From positions 186,001-250,000 of the forward strand of contig NZ_FOJP01000009.1 of the NCBI RefSeq assembly GCF_900111835.1: a stretch of 64,000 bases of DNA, read 5' to 3'. The notes beneath the pieces were generated by a model that ran no database searches, was not told the DNA's origin, and worked only from the letters and a program-made list of their open reading frames with translations. The translations under genes were made by a program, and so were the position numbers. Positions 34,594 to 42,533 of this stretch are shown here, piece by piece. This stretch comes from Metapseudomonas otitidis (GTDB lineage: Bacteria > Pseudomonadota > Gammaproteobacteria > Pseudomonadales > Pseudomonadaceae). Every line of letters starts with the position of its first letter. Within the stretch, counting starts at the first letter, position 1.

Positions 34594-34631
34594 AATGACA
34601 CTTTGTGTCATTTAGCTTTATTTGTGTCATT
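34594..34631. promoter_or_regulatory. 19-bp palindromic operator plus repeated half-site
   Basis: AATGACAC-TTT-GTGTCATT is a perfect palindrome (34594-34612). The half-site GTGTCATT recurs exactly 19 bp further (34624-34631), on the same face two turns away. It lies between the divergent XRE-cupin and aldolase genes, 46 bp upstream of the former, and is likely the XRE-cupin binding site. Confidence 0.6.
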
Positions 34632-34684
34632 CGCTTCGACATGACCGCGAGCCCCACTCGCGTCACCCGGCTAAGGATGCTCAC

Positions 34685-35467
34685 ATGGCAACTACCATGC
34701 ACCTCCCCAAGGACCAACTGATCCAGCATGCCGAACGGCAGATGCAGACCAGCCTGCTGGATAATACGTGGACGGCCCGGCAAAAACTGGCCCTGACCTG
34801 CCGAATCCTCTTCGAGGGCGGCCATGATTCCGGCCTGGCCGGGCAGATCACCTGCCGTGCCGAGGAGCCCGGCACCTACTACACCCAGCAACTGGGGCTG
34901 GGCTTCGACGAGATTTCCGCCAGCAACCTGCTGCGGGTCGACGAGGACCTCAAGGTGCTCCAGGGCCAGGGCATGGCCAACCCGGCCAACCGTTTCCACA
35001 GCTGGGTGTACCGCGCCCGCCCGGACGTGAACTGCATCATCCACACCCACCCGCTGCACGCCGCCGCCCTGTCGATGCTGGAAGTACCGCTGGCGGTCTC
35101 GCACATGGACCTCTGCCCGCTGTACGACGACTGCGCCTTCCTCAAGGAGTGGCCGGGGGTGCCGGTGGGTAACGAAGAGGGCGAGATCATCTCCGCCGCC
35201 CTGGGCGACAAGCGCGCCATCCTGCTCTCCCACCACGGCCTGCTGGTGACCGGTGCCAGCATCGAGGAAGCCTGCGTGCTGGCGCTGCTGTTCGAACGCG
35301 CCGCGAAGATGCAGCTGCTGGCCATGTCCGCCGGCGAGATCCGCCCCATCCCGCCGGCCCTCGGCCGCGAGGCCCATGACTGGATCTCCACGCCCAAGCG
35401 CCACGGCGCGGCCTTCAGCTACTACGCACGGCGCAGCCTGCGTCAGCACGGCGATTGCCTGAGCTGA
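34685..35467 (+). CDS. class II aldolase/adducin family protein
   Basis: A 260-residue class II aldolase-family protein. Probable zinc ligands are His120 and His122 in HTHPLH and the His of LSHHGLLVTG (183/184). The family includes fuculose-phosphate aldolases, ribulose-phosphate epimerases and 3-oxo-tetronate decarboxylases as well as cofactor-binding proteins of unclear function, so the substrate cannot be fixed. The ATG at 34685 has AAGGA 7 nt upstream. It is followed after 48 bp by the DapA-like lyase on the same strand, a likely two-gene operon under the XRE-cupin regulator. Confidence 0.8.
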   Translation: MATTMHLPKDQLIQHAERQMQTSLLDNTWTARQKLALTCRILFEGGHDSGLAGQITCRAEEPGTYYTQQLGLGFDEISASNLLRVDEDLKVLQGQGMANPANRFHSWVYRARPDVNCIIHTHPLHAAALSMLEVPLAVSHMDLCPLYDDCAFLKEWPGVPVGNEEGEIISAALGDKRAILLSHHGLLVTGASIEEACVLALLFERAAKMQLLAMSAGEIRPIPPALGREAHDWISTPKRHGAAFSYYARRSLRQHGDCLS

Positions 35468-35515
35468 CCGCGCGCCACCACACAAGACCTTTCGCCCATT
35501 GCCCCAGGTGCACCC

Positions 35516-36400
35516 ATGTCCTCTTCCATCCTCCACGGCATCATCGGCTACACCATCACCCCCTTCGGCGCGGACGGCGCCCTCGACCTGCCGGCCCTCG
35601 GCCGCTCCATCGAACGCCTGCTGGACGGCGGCGTGCACGCCATCGCGCCCCTGGGCAGCACCGGCGAAGGCGCCTACCTCAGCGACCCGGAATGGGACGC
35701 GGTGGCGGAGTTCAGCCTGAGCACCGTCGCCGGCCGCGTGCCGAGCATCGTCAGCGTGTCCGACCTGACCACCGCGCGCACCGTGCGCCGCGCCCGCCTG
35801 GCCGAGCAGTTGGGCGCCAGCGCGGTGATGGTGCTGCCGGTGTCCTACTGGAAGCTCAGCGAGGCGGAGATCCTCGCCCACTACCGCGCTGTGGGCGAGG
35901 CCATCGGCATCCCGGTGATGCTCTACAACAACCCGGGCACCAGCGGCACGGACCTGCCGGTGGAGCTGATCCTGCGGATCGTCCGGGAGGTGGAGAACGT
36001 CACGATGGTCAAGGAGAGCACCGGCGACATCCAGCGCATGCACCGGCTGCACCTGCTCTCCGACGGCCAGGTGGCCTTCTACAACGGCTGCAACCCGCTG
36101 GCGCTGGAGGCCCTGGTGGCTGGGGCGAAAGGCTGGTGCACCGCCGCGCCCAACCTCATCCCCCGGCACAACCTGGCGCTCTACGAGGCGGTGCGCGAGG
36201 GGCGCCTGGACGAGGCGCGGGAGTCCTTCTATCGCCAGCTGGCGCTGCTGGACTACATCACCCGCCGGGGCCTGCCCACCACCGTCAAGGCCGGCCTGCG
36301 CCTGACCGGGCTGGACGTGGGCGTCCCGCGCCTGCCCCTGCAGGCGCTGGATGACGAAGGGCAGCGCTACCTGAGCGGCCTGCTGGCCGAGCTGCGCTGA
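35516..36400 (+). CDS. dihydrodipicolinate synthase (DapA) family lyase/synthase
   Basis: A 294-residue TIM-barrel Schiff-base aldolase of the DapA/NAL superfamily. The Schiff-base lysine is Lys166 (MVKEST), the catalytic tyrosine Tyr137 (LYNNPGTSG) and the carboxylate-binding loop PLGSTGEG (about 45-52). Family members condense or cleave pyruvate-type substrates; some act on hydroxyproline- or uronate-derived keto acids. It is unlikely to be the housekeeping DapA because of its catabolic setting. It is paired with the upstream class II aldolase gene, and a strong hairpin follows it. Confidence 0.82.
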   Translation: MSSSILHGIIGYTITPFGADGALDLPALGRSIERLLDGGVHAIAPLGSTGEGAYLSDPEWDAVAEFSLSTVAGRVPSIVSVSDLTTARTVRRARLAEQLGASAVMVLPVSYWKLSEAEILAHYRAVGEAIGIPVMLYNNPGTSGTDLPVELILRIVREVENVTMVKESTGDIQRMHRLHLLSDGQVAFYNGCNPLALEALVAGAKGWCTAAPNLIPRHNLALYEAVREGRLDEARESFYRQLALLDYITRRGLPTTVKAGLRLTGLDVGVPRLPLQALDDEGQRYLSGLLAELR

Positions 36401-36406
36401 CCGGCG

Positions 36407-36434
36407 GCCCCGCCCGTCGCACGGCGGGCGGGGC
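36407..36434. terminator. GC-rich hairpin between convergent genes
   Basis: Perfect 10-bp arms (36407-36416 and 36425-36434) with an 8-nt loop between the DapA-like and second aldolase genes. No U-run, so termination strength is uncertain. Confidence 0.5.
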
Positions 36435-36437
36435 GGC

Positions 36438-37229
36438 TCAGTCGCGGTAGTCCGGTGCCACCCGGTCCAGCAGGCGCAGCAGCGCCTGCCAGGCCAGCTC
36501 GTTGGCATCCGGGTCGCTCAACTCGCCGTCCGCCAGCGGGCGCGCGGGTTCGTTGAACTGGCGCTGGGTGTGTTCGCAGACCTCGTGGGACGGCAACAGC
36601 AGCTCGCCACCGGCCTGGGCGGCCAGCTGGATGTCGCAGGCCTTCTCCAGGTAGTACATGCGCAGGAAGGCCTGGGCCACCGTCTCCCCCACCGTCAGCA
36701 GGCCGTGGTTGCGCAGGATCATCACCGGCTTGTCGGCAAGGTCGGCCACCAGGCGCTTCTGCTCGTCGAGGTTCAGCGCCACGCCCTCGTAGCCGTGGTA
36801 GGCCACGCGGCCATAGAACTCCATGGATATCTGGTTCACCGGCAGCAGCCCGGCCGGCTGGGCGGCCACCGCGCACCCGGCGCGGGTGTGGGTGTGCAGC
36901 ACGCAGCGGGCGTCCTCGCGGGCGGCATGGATGGCGCTGTGGATGACGAAGCCCGCCGGGTTGACCTTGTGGCGGGTCGGCTCCACCGGGCGGCCCTGCA
37001 GGTCGATCTTCACCAGGTCGCTGGCGCGGATCTCGTCGAACATCAGCCCGTAGGGGTTGATCAGGAAATGGTGCTCGGGCCCCGGCAGGCGCACCGAAAT
37101 GTGGGTGAAGATCAGGTCGGTCATGCGGAAGTGCGCCACCAGCCGGTAGCAGGCGGCCAGCTCCTGGCGCAGGGTGCGCTCCTCGGGGGAGCAGGACGAA
37201 GGGGGCAGCGGGGCGTGCAGCGGCGTCAT
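36438..37229 (-). CDS. class II aldolase/adducin family protein (second)
   Basis: A 263-residue class II aldolase-family protein, not close to the one at 34685. Metal-ligand candidates are His112 and His114 in HTHTRAG and His175 in RNHGLLTVG; TDLIFTHISVRLPG and INPYGLMFDEI are family segments seen in adducin-like enzymes. It lies 68 bp downstream of the orphan binding-protein gene on the same strand and converges with the DapA-like gene. The substrate is unknown. Two different class II aldolases within 3 kb suggest consecutive or parallel steps of one pathway. Confidence 0.82.
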   Translation of the reverse strand: MTPLHAPLPPSSCSPEERTLRQELAACYRLVAHFRMTDLIFTHISVRLPGPEHHFLINPYGLMFDEIRASDLVKIDLQGRPVEPTRHKVNPAGFVIHSAIHAAREDARCVLHTHTRAGCAVAAQPAGLLPVNQISMEFYGRVAYHGYEGVALNLDEQKRLVADLADKPVMILRNHGLLTVGETVAQAFLRMYYLEKACDIQLAAQAGGELLLPSHEVCEHTQRQFNEPARPLADGELSDPDANELAWQALLRLLDRVAPDYRD

Positions 37230-37297
37230 GGAAGGCTCCGGGGTCGGTGGAAGGTGAAGGGGCCCACCACGAGGGCGGGCCGGGTAGCGGCACCCTA

Positions 37298-38374
37298 TCA
37301 GCGCACCGCCCAGGCGTTGAAGCGCTCCTCCAGCTCCTCGCCGTGGTCGACCCAGAACTCCACGTCCATGGGCAGGGCGTCCGCCAGGGCCTGGGGCGTG
37401 GCCGGAATCCAGCGCGCCTGCTCGGCGTCCAGCGCGGCGGCAGCCTCACGGTTGGTCGGGCCGTAGGGGATGCGGCCGATGTAGTCCAGCTGCGGCGCCT
37501 TGCGGTTCATGTAGGCGATCAGCCGTTCGGCTTGGGGCAGGTGCCGGGAGCCCTTGATCACCGCCCAGTAGTCCATGCCGTAGAGGCTGCCGGGCAGCAC
37601 CAGGGCGAAGTTGCGCCCGCCCTGGTGCGCGGCGGCCACGCGCCCGGAGTAGGAGGACGTCATCACCACATCGCCTGCCGCCAGCCACTGGGTGGGCTGG
37701 GCACCGGCCTCCCACCACTGGATCTGCGGCTTGATCTGGTCGAGCTTGGCGAAGGCGCGGTCCACCCCGGCCGGCGTGGCCAGCACCTTGTACACCTCGC
37801 CGACCGGCACGCCGTCGGCCAGCAGGGCGAACTCCAGGTTGTACACGGCGCGCTTGCGCAGGCCGCGCTTGCCGGGGAATTTCTCCAGGTCCCAGAAATC
37901 CGCCCAGGAGGTGGGCGCCGTCTTCAGGCGGTCGGCGTCGTAGCTCAGGGCCACACCCCACACCATCGCGGCCGAGCCGCAGTCCTGGGCGGCCTGGTCG
38001 ATCAGTGCCTCGCGGCCCCCAAGGCGCGACCAGTCCAGCGTCTCGAACAGGCCGCTCTCGCAGCCGCGCACCAGGTCGGGCCCCTCGATCTGCACCAGGT
38101 CCCAGTCCACGTGGCCGGTCTCGGCCATCACCCGGATGCGCGCCATCTCGCCGTTGTATTCGGTCTGGATCAGGCGGTGGCCATCCTCGGCCGCGAAGGG
38201 TTTGAAGAAGGCTTCGTCCTGGGCCTTCTGGCCGTCGCCACCGTAGCCGACCACCACCATGTCGGGCGCCGCCTGGGCACCCAGGGCGGGCAGCAGCAGG
38301 GCCAGGCAGGTGAGCAGGCGGGGCAGGAACGGCGCGCTGCGCCGGTGGAACGGAGATGAGGTGTGGTTTCGCAT
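37298..38374 (-). CDS. orphan periplasmic binding protein (spermidine/putrescine PotD-like)
   Basis: A 358-residue exported protein; the signal peptide ends LLPALGAQA before APDM. The fold is a family-1 (PotD/AfuA-like) substrate-binding protein: VVVGYGGDGQKAQDEAFFKPF, the WDLVQIEGPDLVRGCE segment, and the PAQPTQW-like WLAAGDVVMTSSYSGR. No permease or ATPase gene lies nearby. Upstream of the ATG, GGGAG serves as ribosome-binding site, and two overlapping CA motifs sit 17-27 nt before the start. It is probably cotranscribed with the second aldolase. Polyamine binding is only suggested by family. Confidence 0.82.
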   Translation of the reverse strand: MRNHTSSPFHRRSAPFLPRLLTCLALLLPALGAQAAPDMVVVGYGGDGQKAQDEAFFKPFAAEDGHRLIQTEYNGEMARIRVMAETGHVDWDLVQIEGPDLVRGCESGLFETLDWSRLGGREALIDQAAQDCGSAAMVWGVALSYDADRLKTAPTSWADFWDLEKFPGKRGLRKRAVYNLEFALLADGVPVGEVYKVLATPAGVDRAFAKLDQIKPQIQWWEAGAQPTQWLAAGDVVMTSSYSGRVAAAHQGGRNFALVLPGSLYGMDYWAVIKGSRHLPQAERLIAYMNRKAPQLDYIGRIPYGPTNREAAAALDAEQARWIPATPQALADALPMDVEFWVDHGEELEERFNAWAVR

Positions 38375-38390
38375 GAACGTGCTCCCAGTC

Positions 38391-38401
38391 TTGTTGTTGT
38401 T
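38391..38401 (-). promoter_or_regulatory. overlapping CA motifs upstream of the orphan binding protein
   Basis: AACAACAACAA on the minus strand contains two perfect AANAANAA matches directly upstream of the GGGAG ribosome-binding site, a good position for Hfq/Crc repression. Confidence 0.5.
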
Positions 38402-38429
38402 CAGGGATGCCCCGTCGAGGGGGCTTTCA

Positions 38430-38510
38430 CGCTAGGGCCACGCCATTAAAAAAACAAGTTGATTTTTTACTGAAAACAAACAAGTAATGAATTTATAAGA
38501 AACGACCTCG
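38430..38510. promoter_or_regulatory. AT-rich divergent promoter region
   Basis: An AT-rich island in otherwise GC-rich DNA between the divergent binding-protein and oxidoreductase genes. It carries AAACAAGT twice, 26 bp apart (38452-38459, 38478-38485), and TATAAG at 38494-38499 as a possible -10 for the oxidoreductase gene. No clear -35 at standard spacing. Confidence 0.35.
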
Positions 38511-38521
38511 CCGAGGCCCCC

Positions 38522-40471
38522 ATGTCTGCCTTCCCCCACCTGTTCGAGCCCCTGCACCTGCGCGGCAAGCGCCTGAAGAACCGCATCATGTCCAGCGGGC
38601 ACGACACCAGCATGCCCACCGACAACCGCGTCAACGACACCCTCATCGCCTACCAGCGCGCCCGCGCCGAAGGGGGCGTGGGGCTGATCGTGCTGCAGGT
38701 GGCCGGCGTCCACGACAGCGCGCGCTACACCTCCCACGTGCTGATGGCCACGGACGACTCCTGCATCGAGGGCTACCGCGAACTGGCCGAGGCCTGCCAC
38801 GCCTACGACACCCTGGTGCTGTCGCAGCTGTTCCACCCCGGGCGGGAGATCATGGAGACCGCCAACGGCCTGCTGGCGGTGGCCTACGCGCCGTCCGTCA
38901 CGCCCAACGAGCGCTTCCGGGTCATGCCCCGGGCCCTTGACCAGGTCATGATCGACGAGATCGTCGCCGGCTACGGCGCCGCCACCCGGCGCCTGCGCGA
39001 GGCCGGGCTGGATGGTGTGGAGGTGGTGGCCAGCCACGGCTACCTGCCGGCGCAGTTCCTCAACCCCCGGGTCAACCTGCGCGAGGACGGCTACAACGGC
39101 GATCTCGACGCCCGCCTGCGCTTCCTCCGCGAGGTGCTCGAGGCGGTGCGCGAAGCCGGCGGCGAAGACTTCATCGTCGGCCTGCGCATCTCCGCCGACG
39201 AGCGCGATCCCCAGGGGCTGACCGAGGACGAATCCCTCAGCGCCGTGCTCGCCCTGCAGCCGCAGCTGGACTACGTGCACCTGGTGGCCGGCACCTCCGC
39301 GTCCTTCGGCGGCGCGGTGCACATCGTGCCGCCGATGGCGGTGGCGCCGGCCTACCTGGCCGAAACCGCCGGGCATTTCAAGGCCCGGCTGGGCATCCCG
39401 CTGTTCGTCACCGGGCGCATCAACCAGCCCCAGGAAGCGGAGCAGATCATCGCCAGCGGCCAGGCGGACGTGTGCGGCATGACCCGGGCGCTGATCTGCG
39501 ACCCGCAGATGCCGAAGAAGACCGCCAGCGGCCGGGTGGACGACGTGCGCGCCTGCATCGCCTGCAACCAGGCGTGCATCGGCCACTTCCACAAGGGCTA
39601 CCCCATCTCCTGCATCCAGCACCCGGAAACCGGCCGCGAGCAGCAGTTCGGACGCCTCGTCCCCACCGATCGCCCGCAGCGGGTGATGGTGGTCGGCGGC
39701 GGTCCGGCCGGCATGAAGGCGGCCGCCGTGGCGGCCCGCCGTGGCCATCAGGTCACCCTCTACGAAGCCGGCGCCCAGCTCGGCGGACAGGTGTTGCTGG
39801 CCCAGCTGCTGCCCCGGCGCAGCGAATTCGGCGGCGCCGCCACCAACCTGCAGCGCGAGCTGGAGCTGGCCGGCGTGCAGGTGCAGCGCAACACCCGGGT
39901 GGACCTGGCCCTGGTGGAGCGGGAGCGCCCGGACCGGGTCATCCTCGCCACCGGCGCCCGCCCCTACTGGCCGGCGTTCGAACGCGGCGGCGACCTGCAG
40001 GTGGTGGATGCCTGGCAGGTGCTGCGCGGCGAGGTGAAGGTCGGTCGCTCGGTGCTGGTGGCCGACTGGCGCTGCGACTGGATCGGCCCCGGCATCGCCG
40101 AGCACCTGGTGCGCCAGGGGCATGCGGTGCGGCTGGCGGTGAACGGCACCCACTGCGGCGAGAGCCTGCCGCTGTACGTGCGCGACCAGATGGCCGGCGA
40201 GCTGCATCGCCTGGGCATCCCGGTCACGCCCTACGCGCGGCTGTATGGCTGCGACGACGACACGGTGTACATGCTGCACAGCGCCAGCGGCGAGCCGATG
40301 CTGTTCGAGCAGGTGGACACCCTGGTGCTGTGCCAGGGCCATGCGCCGTTCGATGAGCTGGGCAGTGCCCTGGAAGGCCGGGTGCCGTTCCAGCGCATTG
40401 GCGATTGCCTGGCGGCCCGCACAGCGGAAGAGGCGATCTTCGAGGGGCTTCAGGCAGCCTGGACGCTCTGA
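38522..40471 (+). CDS. FMN/Fe-S/FAD oxidoreductase of the 2,4-dienoyl-CoA reductase / N-demethylase family
   Basis: A 649-residue multidomain enzyme: an Old-Yellow-type FMN barrel (about 1-340), a [4Fe-4S] cluster motif with Cys345, Cys348, Cys352 and Cys364, and a C-terminal FAD/NAD(P) domain beginning VMVVGGGPAG (about 388). The architecture covers 2,4-dienoyl-CoA reductase, trimethylamine dehydrogenase and the DgcA/StcD-type demethylases of dimethylglycine and N-methylproline. Context (BetI-like TetR regulator, PotD-like binding protein, no fatty-acid genes) makes an amine demethylase the likelier reading, but this is inference. It is divergent from the binding protein and followed by an XRE-cupin gene. 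Confidence 0.82.
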   Translation: MSAFPHLFEPLHLRGKRLKNRIMSSGHDTSMPTDNRVNDTLIAYQRARAEGGVGLIVLQVAGVHDSARYTSHVLMATDDSCIEGYRELAEACHAYDTLVLSQLFHPGREIMETANGLLAVAYAPSVTPNERFRVMPRALDQVMIDEIVAGYGAATRRLREAGLDGVEVVASHGYLPAQFLNPRVNLREDGYNGDLDARLRFLREVLEAVREAGGEDFIVGLRISADERDPQGLTEDESLSAVLALQPQLDYVHLVAGTSASFGGAVHIVPPMAVAPAYLAETAGHFKARLGIPLFVTGRINQPQEAEQIIASGQADVCGMTRALICDPQMPKKTASGRVDDVRACIACNQACIGHFHKGYPISCIQHPETGREQQFGRLVPTDRPQRVMVVGGGPAGMKAAAVAARRGHQVTLYEAGAQLGGQVLLAQLLPRRSEFGGAATNLQRELELAGVQVQRNTRVDLALVERERPDRVILATGARPYWPAFERGGDLQVVDAWQVLRGEVKVGRSVLVADWRCDWIGPGIAEHLVRQGHAVRLAVNGTHCGESLPLYVRDQMAGELHRLGIPVTPYARLYGCDDDTVYMLHSASGEPMLFEQVDTLVLCQGHAPFDELGSALEGRVPFQRIGDCLAARTAEEAIFEGLQAAWTL

Positions 40472-40557
40472 AGCCGGGGCGCGCGGCAAGGGTCGAACCT
40501 GCCTTACAATGCCGCGCCCGACACACCGGGCCGCCGGCCTACAAGGACAGCCAGACC

Positions 40558-41151
40558 ATGAGCCCACTGCCGCCCTCGCCCCAGGCCGTACCGCCTGAAA
40601 GCCAGTTCCTCGGCACCCGCATCCGCGGCCTGCGCAAGCGCCGCGGCATGACCCTGAGCGAGCTGGCCGAGCAGAGTTCGCTCACCGCCGGCTACATCAG
40701 CCAGCTGGAACGCAACCTCGCCTACCCCTCGATCCCGGCGCTGTTCAACATCGCCCGCAGCCTGGGGGTGACCATCCAGTGGTTCTTCGGCAGCGAAGCC
40801 CCCGTGGCCGAGGCCGACCGGGGCTACGTGGTGCGGCGTAACGCCCGCATGAGCCTGCATTACGAGGACGGCATCACCGACGAGCTGCTCAACCCGCAAC
40901 CCAGCCGCTCGCTGGAGGTCCTCCATTCGCGCTTTCCGCCCGGCACCTACAGCGAGGAGAGCTACAGCCACGAAGGCGAGGAAGCCGGCTACGTGCTGAG
41001 CGGGCAGTTCGAGCTGTGGGTCGGCGAACGCCACTTCCTGCTGAACGAAGGCGACAGCTTCGCCTTCTCCAGCCAGGAGCCGCACCGCTACGGCAACCCC
41101 GGCGAGCGGGATGCCCTGGTGCTGTGGATCGTGACCCCGCCGACCTTCTGA
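40558..41151 (+). CDS. XRE-family regulator with cupin domain (second)
   Basis: A 197-residue XRE-cupin regulator: helix-turn-helix GTRIRGLRKRRGMTLSELAEQSSLTAGYISQLERNLAYPSIPALFNIARSLG, and cupin YSEESYSHEGEEAGYVLSGQFELWVG...GDSFAFSSQEPHRYGNPG. The type resembles PuuR/AldR-like amine-pathway regulators. The ATG at 40558 has AAGGA upstream; a longer frame would include non-family residues. It follows the oxidoreductase by 86 bp on the same strand and converges with waaA, marking the end of the accessory block. Confidence 0.84.
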   Translation: MSPLPPSPQAVPPESQFLGTRIRGLRKRRGMTLSELAEQSSLTAGYISQLERNLAYPSIPALFNIARSLGVTIQWFFGSEAPVAEADRGYVVRRNARMSLHYEDGITDELLNPQPSRSLEVLHSRFPPGTYSEESYSHEGEEAGYVLSGQFELWVGERHFLLNEGDSFAFSSQEPHRYGNPGERDALVLWIVTPPTF

Positions 41152-41176
41152 TCCGGCGCCGCCTCGGCGACGCTCC

Positions 41177-42448
41177 TCACTTCTTGATTCGGGCAGCCAG
41201 GCCAGCCAACAGGCGCTCCAGCGCGCCCTGGTTCGCCCGCAGCACGCCGAGCCCGGCATCGCGCATGGCAGCGGCGCGTGCGGCGTCGGCCCAGAGCCCT
41301 TCGACGTCGCGGGCCAGGGCCTCGGCGCCGTCCACCTCCAGCAGGGCGCCGGCATCGCGCAGTTGCGCGGCGATTTCGAGGAAGTTGAACAGGTGCGGGC
41401 CGGACAGCACCGGCTTGCCCAGGGCCGCCGGCTCCAGCAGGTTGTGCCCGCCGTTGGGCACCAGGCTGCCACCGACGAAGGCGCTGTCGGCCAGGGCGTA
41501 GAGGAACAGCAGCTCACCCATGGTGTCGCCCACCAGCACCAGGGTCTGCGCCGCCACCGACTCGCCACTGGAGCGGCGCTGGCTGGCGAAGCCGGACTGG
41601 CGGCTCAGTTCGTACACCGAGGTGAAGCGCTCCGGGTGGCGCGGCACCAGGATCAGCAGGGCATCCGGACGCCGGGCCAGCACGGCGCGATGGGCCGCGA
41701 GGATGATCTCGTCCTCGCCGGCATGGGTGCTGGCGGCGATCCACACCGGTCGCCCGCTGGCGCCCCAGGCGGCGCGCAGCTCGGCGGCACGGGCCGGCAG
41801 GGCCGGGTCGATGGTGAGGTCGTACTTGATCGAGCCGGTCACCCCCACGCATTCCGGGCGCGCGCCCAGTTGGCGGAAGCGCTCGGCTTCGGCCTCGGTC
41901 TGCACGGCGATCCAGTCCAGCTCGGCCAGCATCGGCGCGGTGAGCCTGGCGAAGCGCGCATAGCCCCGGGCGGAGCGGGCCGACAACCGGGCGTTGGCCA
42001 GCACCACCGGGATCCGGCGCCGCGCGCACTGGTGGATGTGGTTGGGCCAGAGTTCGGTTTCCATGATCACCGCCAGCTTCGGCCGCACCCGGTCGAGGAA
42101 GCGCGACGCGGCCCAGGGCAGGTCGTAGGGCAGGTAGCAGTGCTGCACGCGATCGCCGAACAGCGCCTGGATGCGCTCGGAGCCGGTGGGGGTCATGCAG
42201 GTGAGGGTGATGGGCAGGTCCGGGTGGCGCGCCATCAGCTCGCGCACCATGGGCGCGGCGGCGATGCTCTCCCCCACCGACACGGCATGCACCCAGATGC
42301 CCCCCGGCTTGAGCGGCGGCAGGCCGAGGGCGAAACGCTCGCCGATGCGCCGGGCATAGGCCGGCGCCCGCCAGGCGCGCCAGGCCAGGCGCAGGGCCAC
42401 CAAGGGCAGGCCGAGATGGAACAGCAGGGTGTAGAGGGTGCGATTCAT
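41177..42448 (-). CDS. waaA: 3-deoxy-D-manno-octulosonic acid (Kdo) transferase
   Basis: A 423-residue WaaA/KdtA, a GT30 enzyme that adds Kdo to lipid A at the inner membrane. The N-terminal hydrophobic anchor is followed by the catalytic Glu60 (HAVSVGESIAAAP) and the METELWPN segment; the C-terminal half carries the sugar-nucleotide domain with STHAGED, VPRHPERF and GGSLVPNGGHNLLEPAALG. Start at ATG 42448. An 86-bp gap separates it from the LysR stop on the same strand. Confidence 0.95.
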   Translation of the reverse strand: MNRTLYTLLFHLGLPLVALRLAWRAWRAPAYARRIGERFALGLPPLKPGGIWVHAVSVGESIAAAPMVRELMARHPDLPITLTCMTPTGSERIQALFGDRVQHCYLPYDLPWAASRFLDRVRPKLAVIMETELWPNHIHQCARRRIPVVLANARLSARSARGYARFARLTAPMLAELDWIAVQTEAEAERFRQLGARPECVGVTGSIKYDLTIDPALPARAAELRAAWGASGRPVWIAASTHAGEDEIILAAHRAVLARRPDALLILVPRHPERFTSVYELSRQSGFASQRRSSGESVAAQTLVLVGDTMGELLFLYALADSAFVGGSLVPNGGHNLLEPAALGKPVLSGPHLFNFLEIAAQLRDAGALLEVDGAEALARDVEGLWADAARAAAMRDAGLGVLRANQGALERLLAGLAARIKK

Positions 42449-42533
42449 GGTGAGGCCAGTGATGCGGACAGGGGGCGGATGATAACTGAGCGGTCCGCCA
42501 ACCGAAGCGTTTTCGGGCGCCGGCGGCTGGGCC

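Noticed and set aside
33965..36508. An 847-codon open frame antisense to the aldolase and DapA-like genes
   Set aside because: Shadow frame with Gln/Gly/His-rich composition; its last part reads opposite to well-supported enzymes.
38391..38405. A + strand CTTGTTGTTGTTCAG resembling the AruR element
   Set aside because: The two halves are 9 rather than 11 bp apart and the sequence is better explained as the complement of CA motifs on the minus strand.
38432..40567. A 711-codon open frame antisense to the oxidoreductase
   Set aside because: Same shadow pattern; the + strand encodes a full FMN/Fe-S/FAD enzyme.
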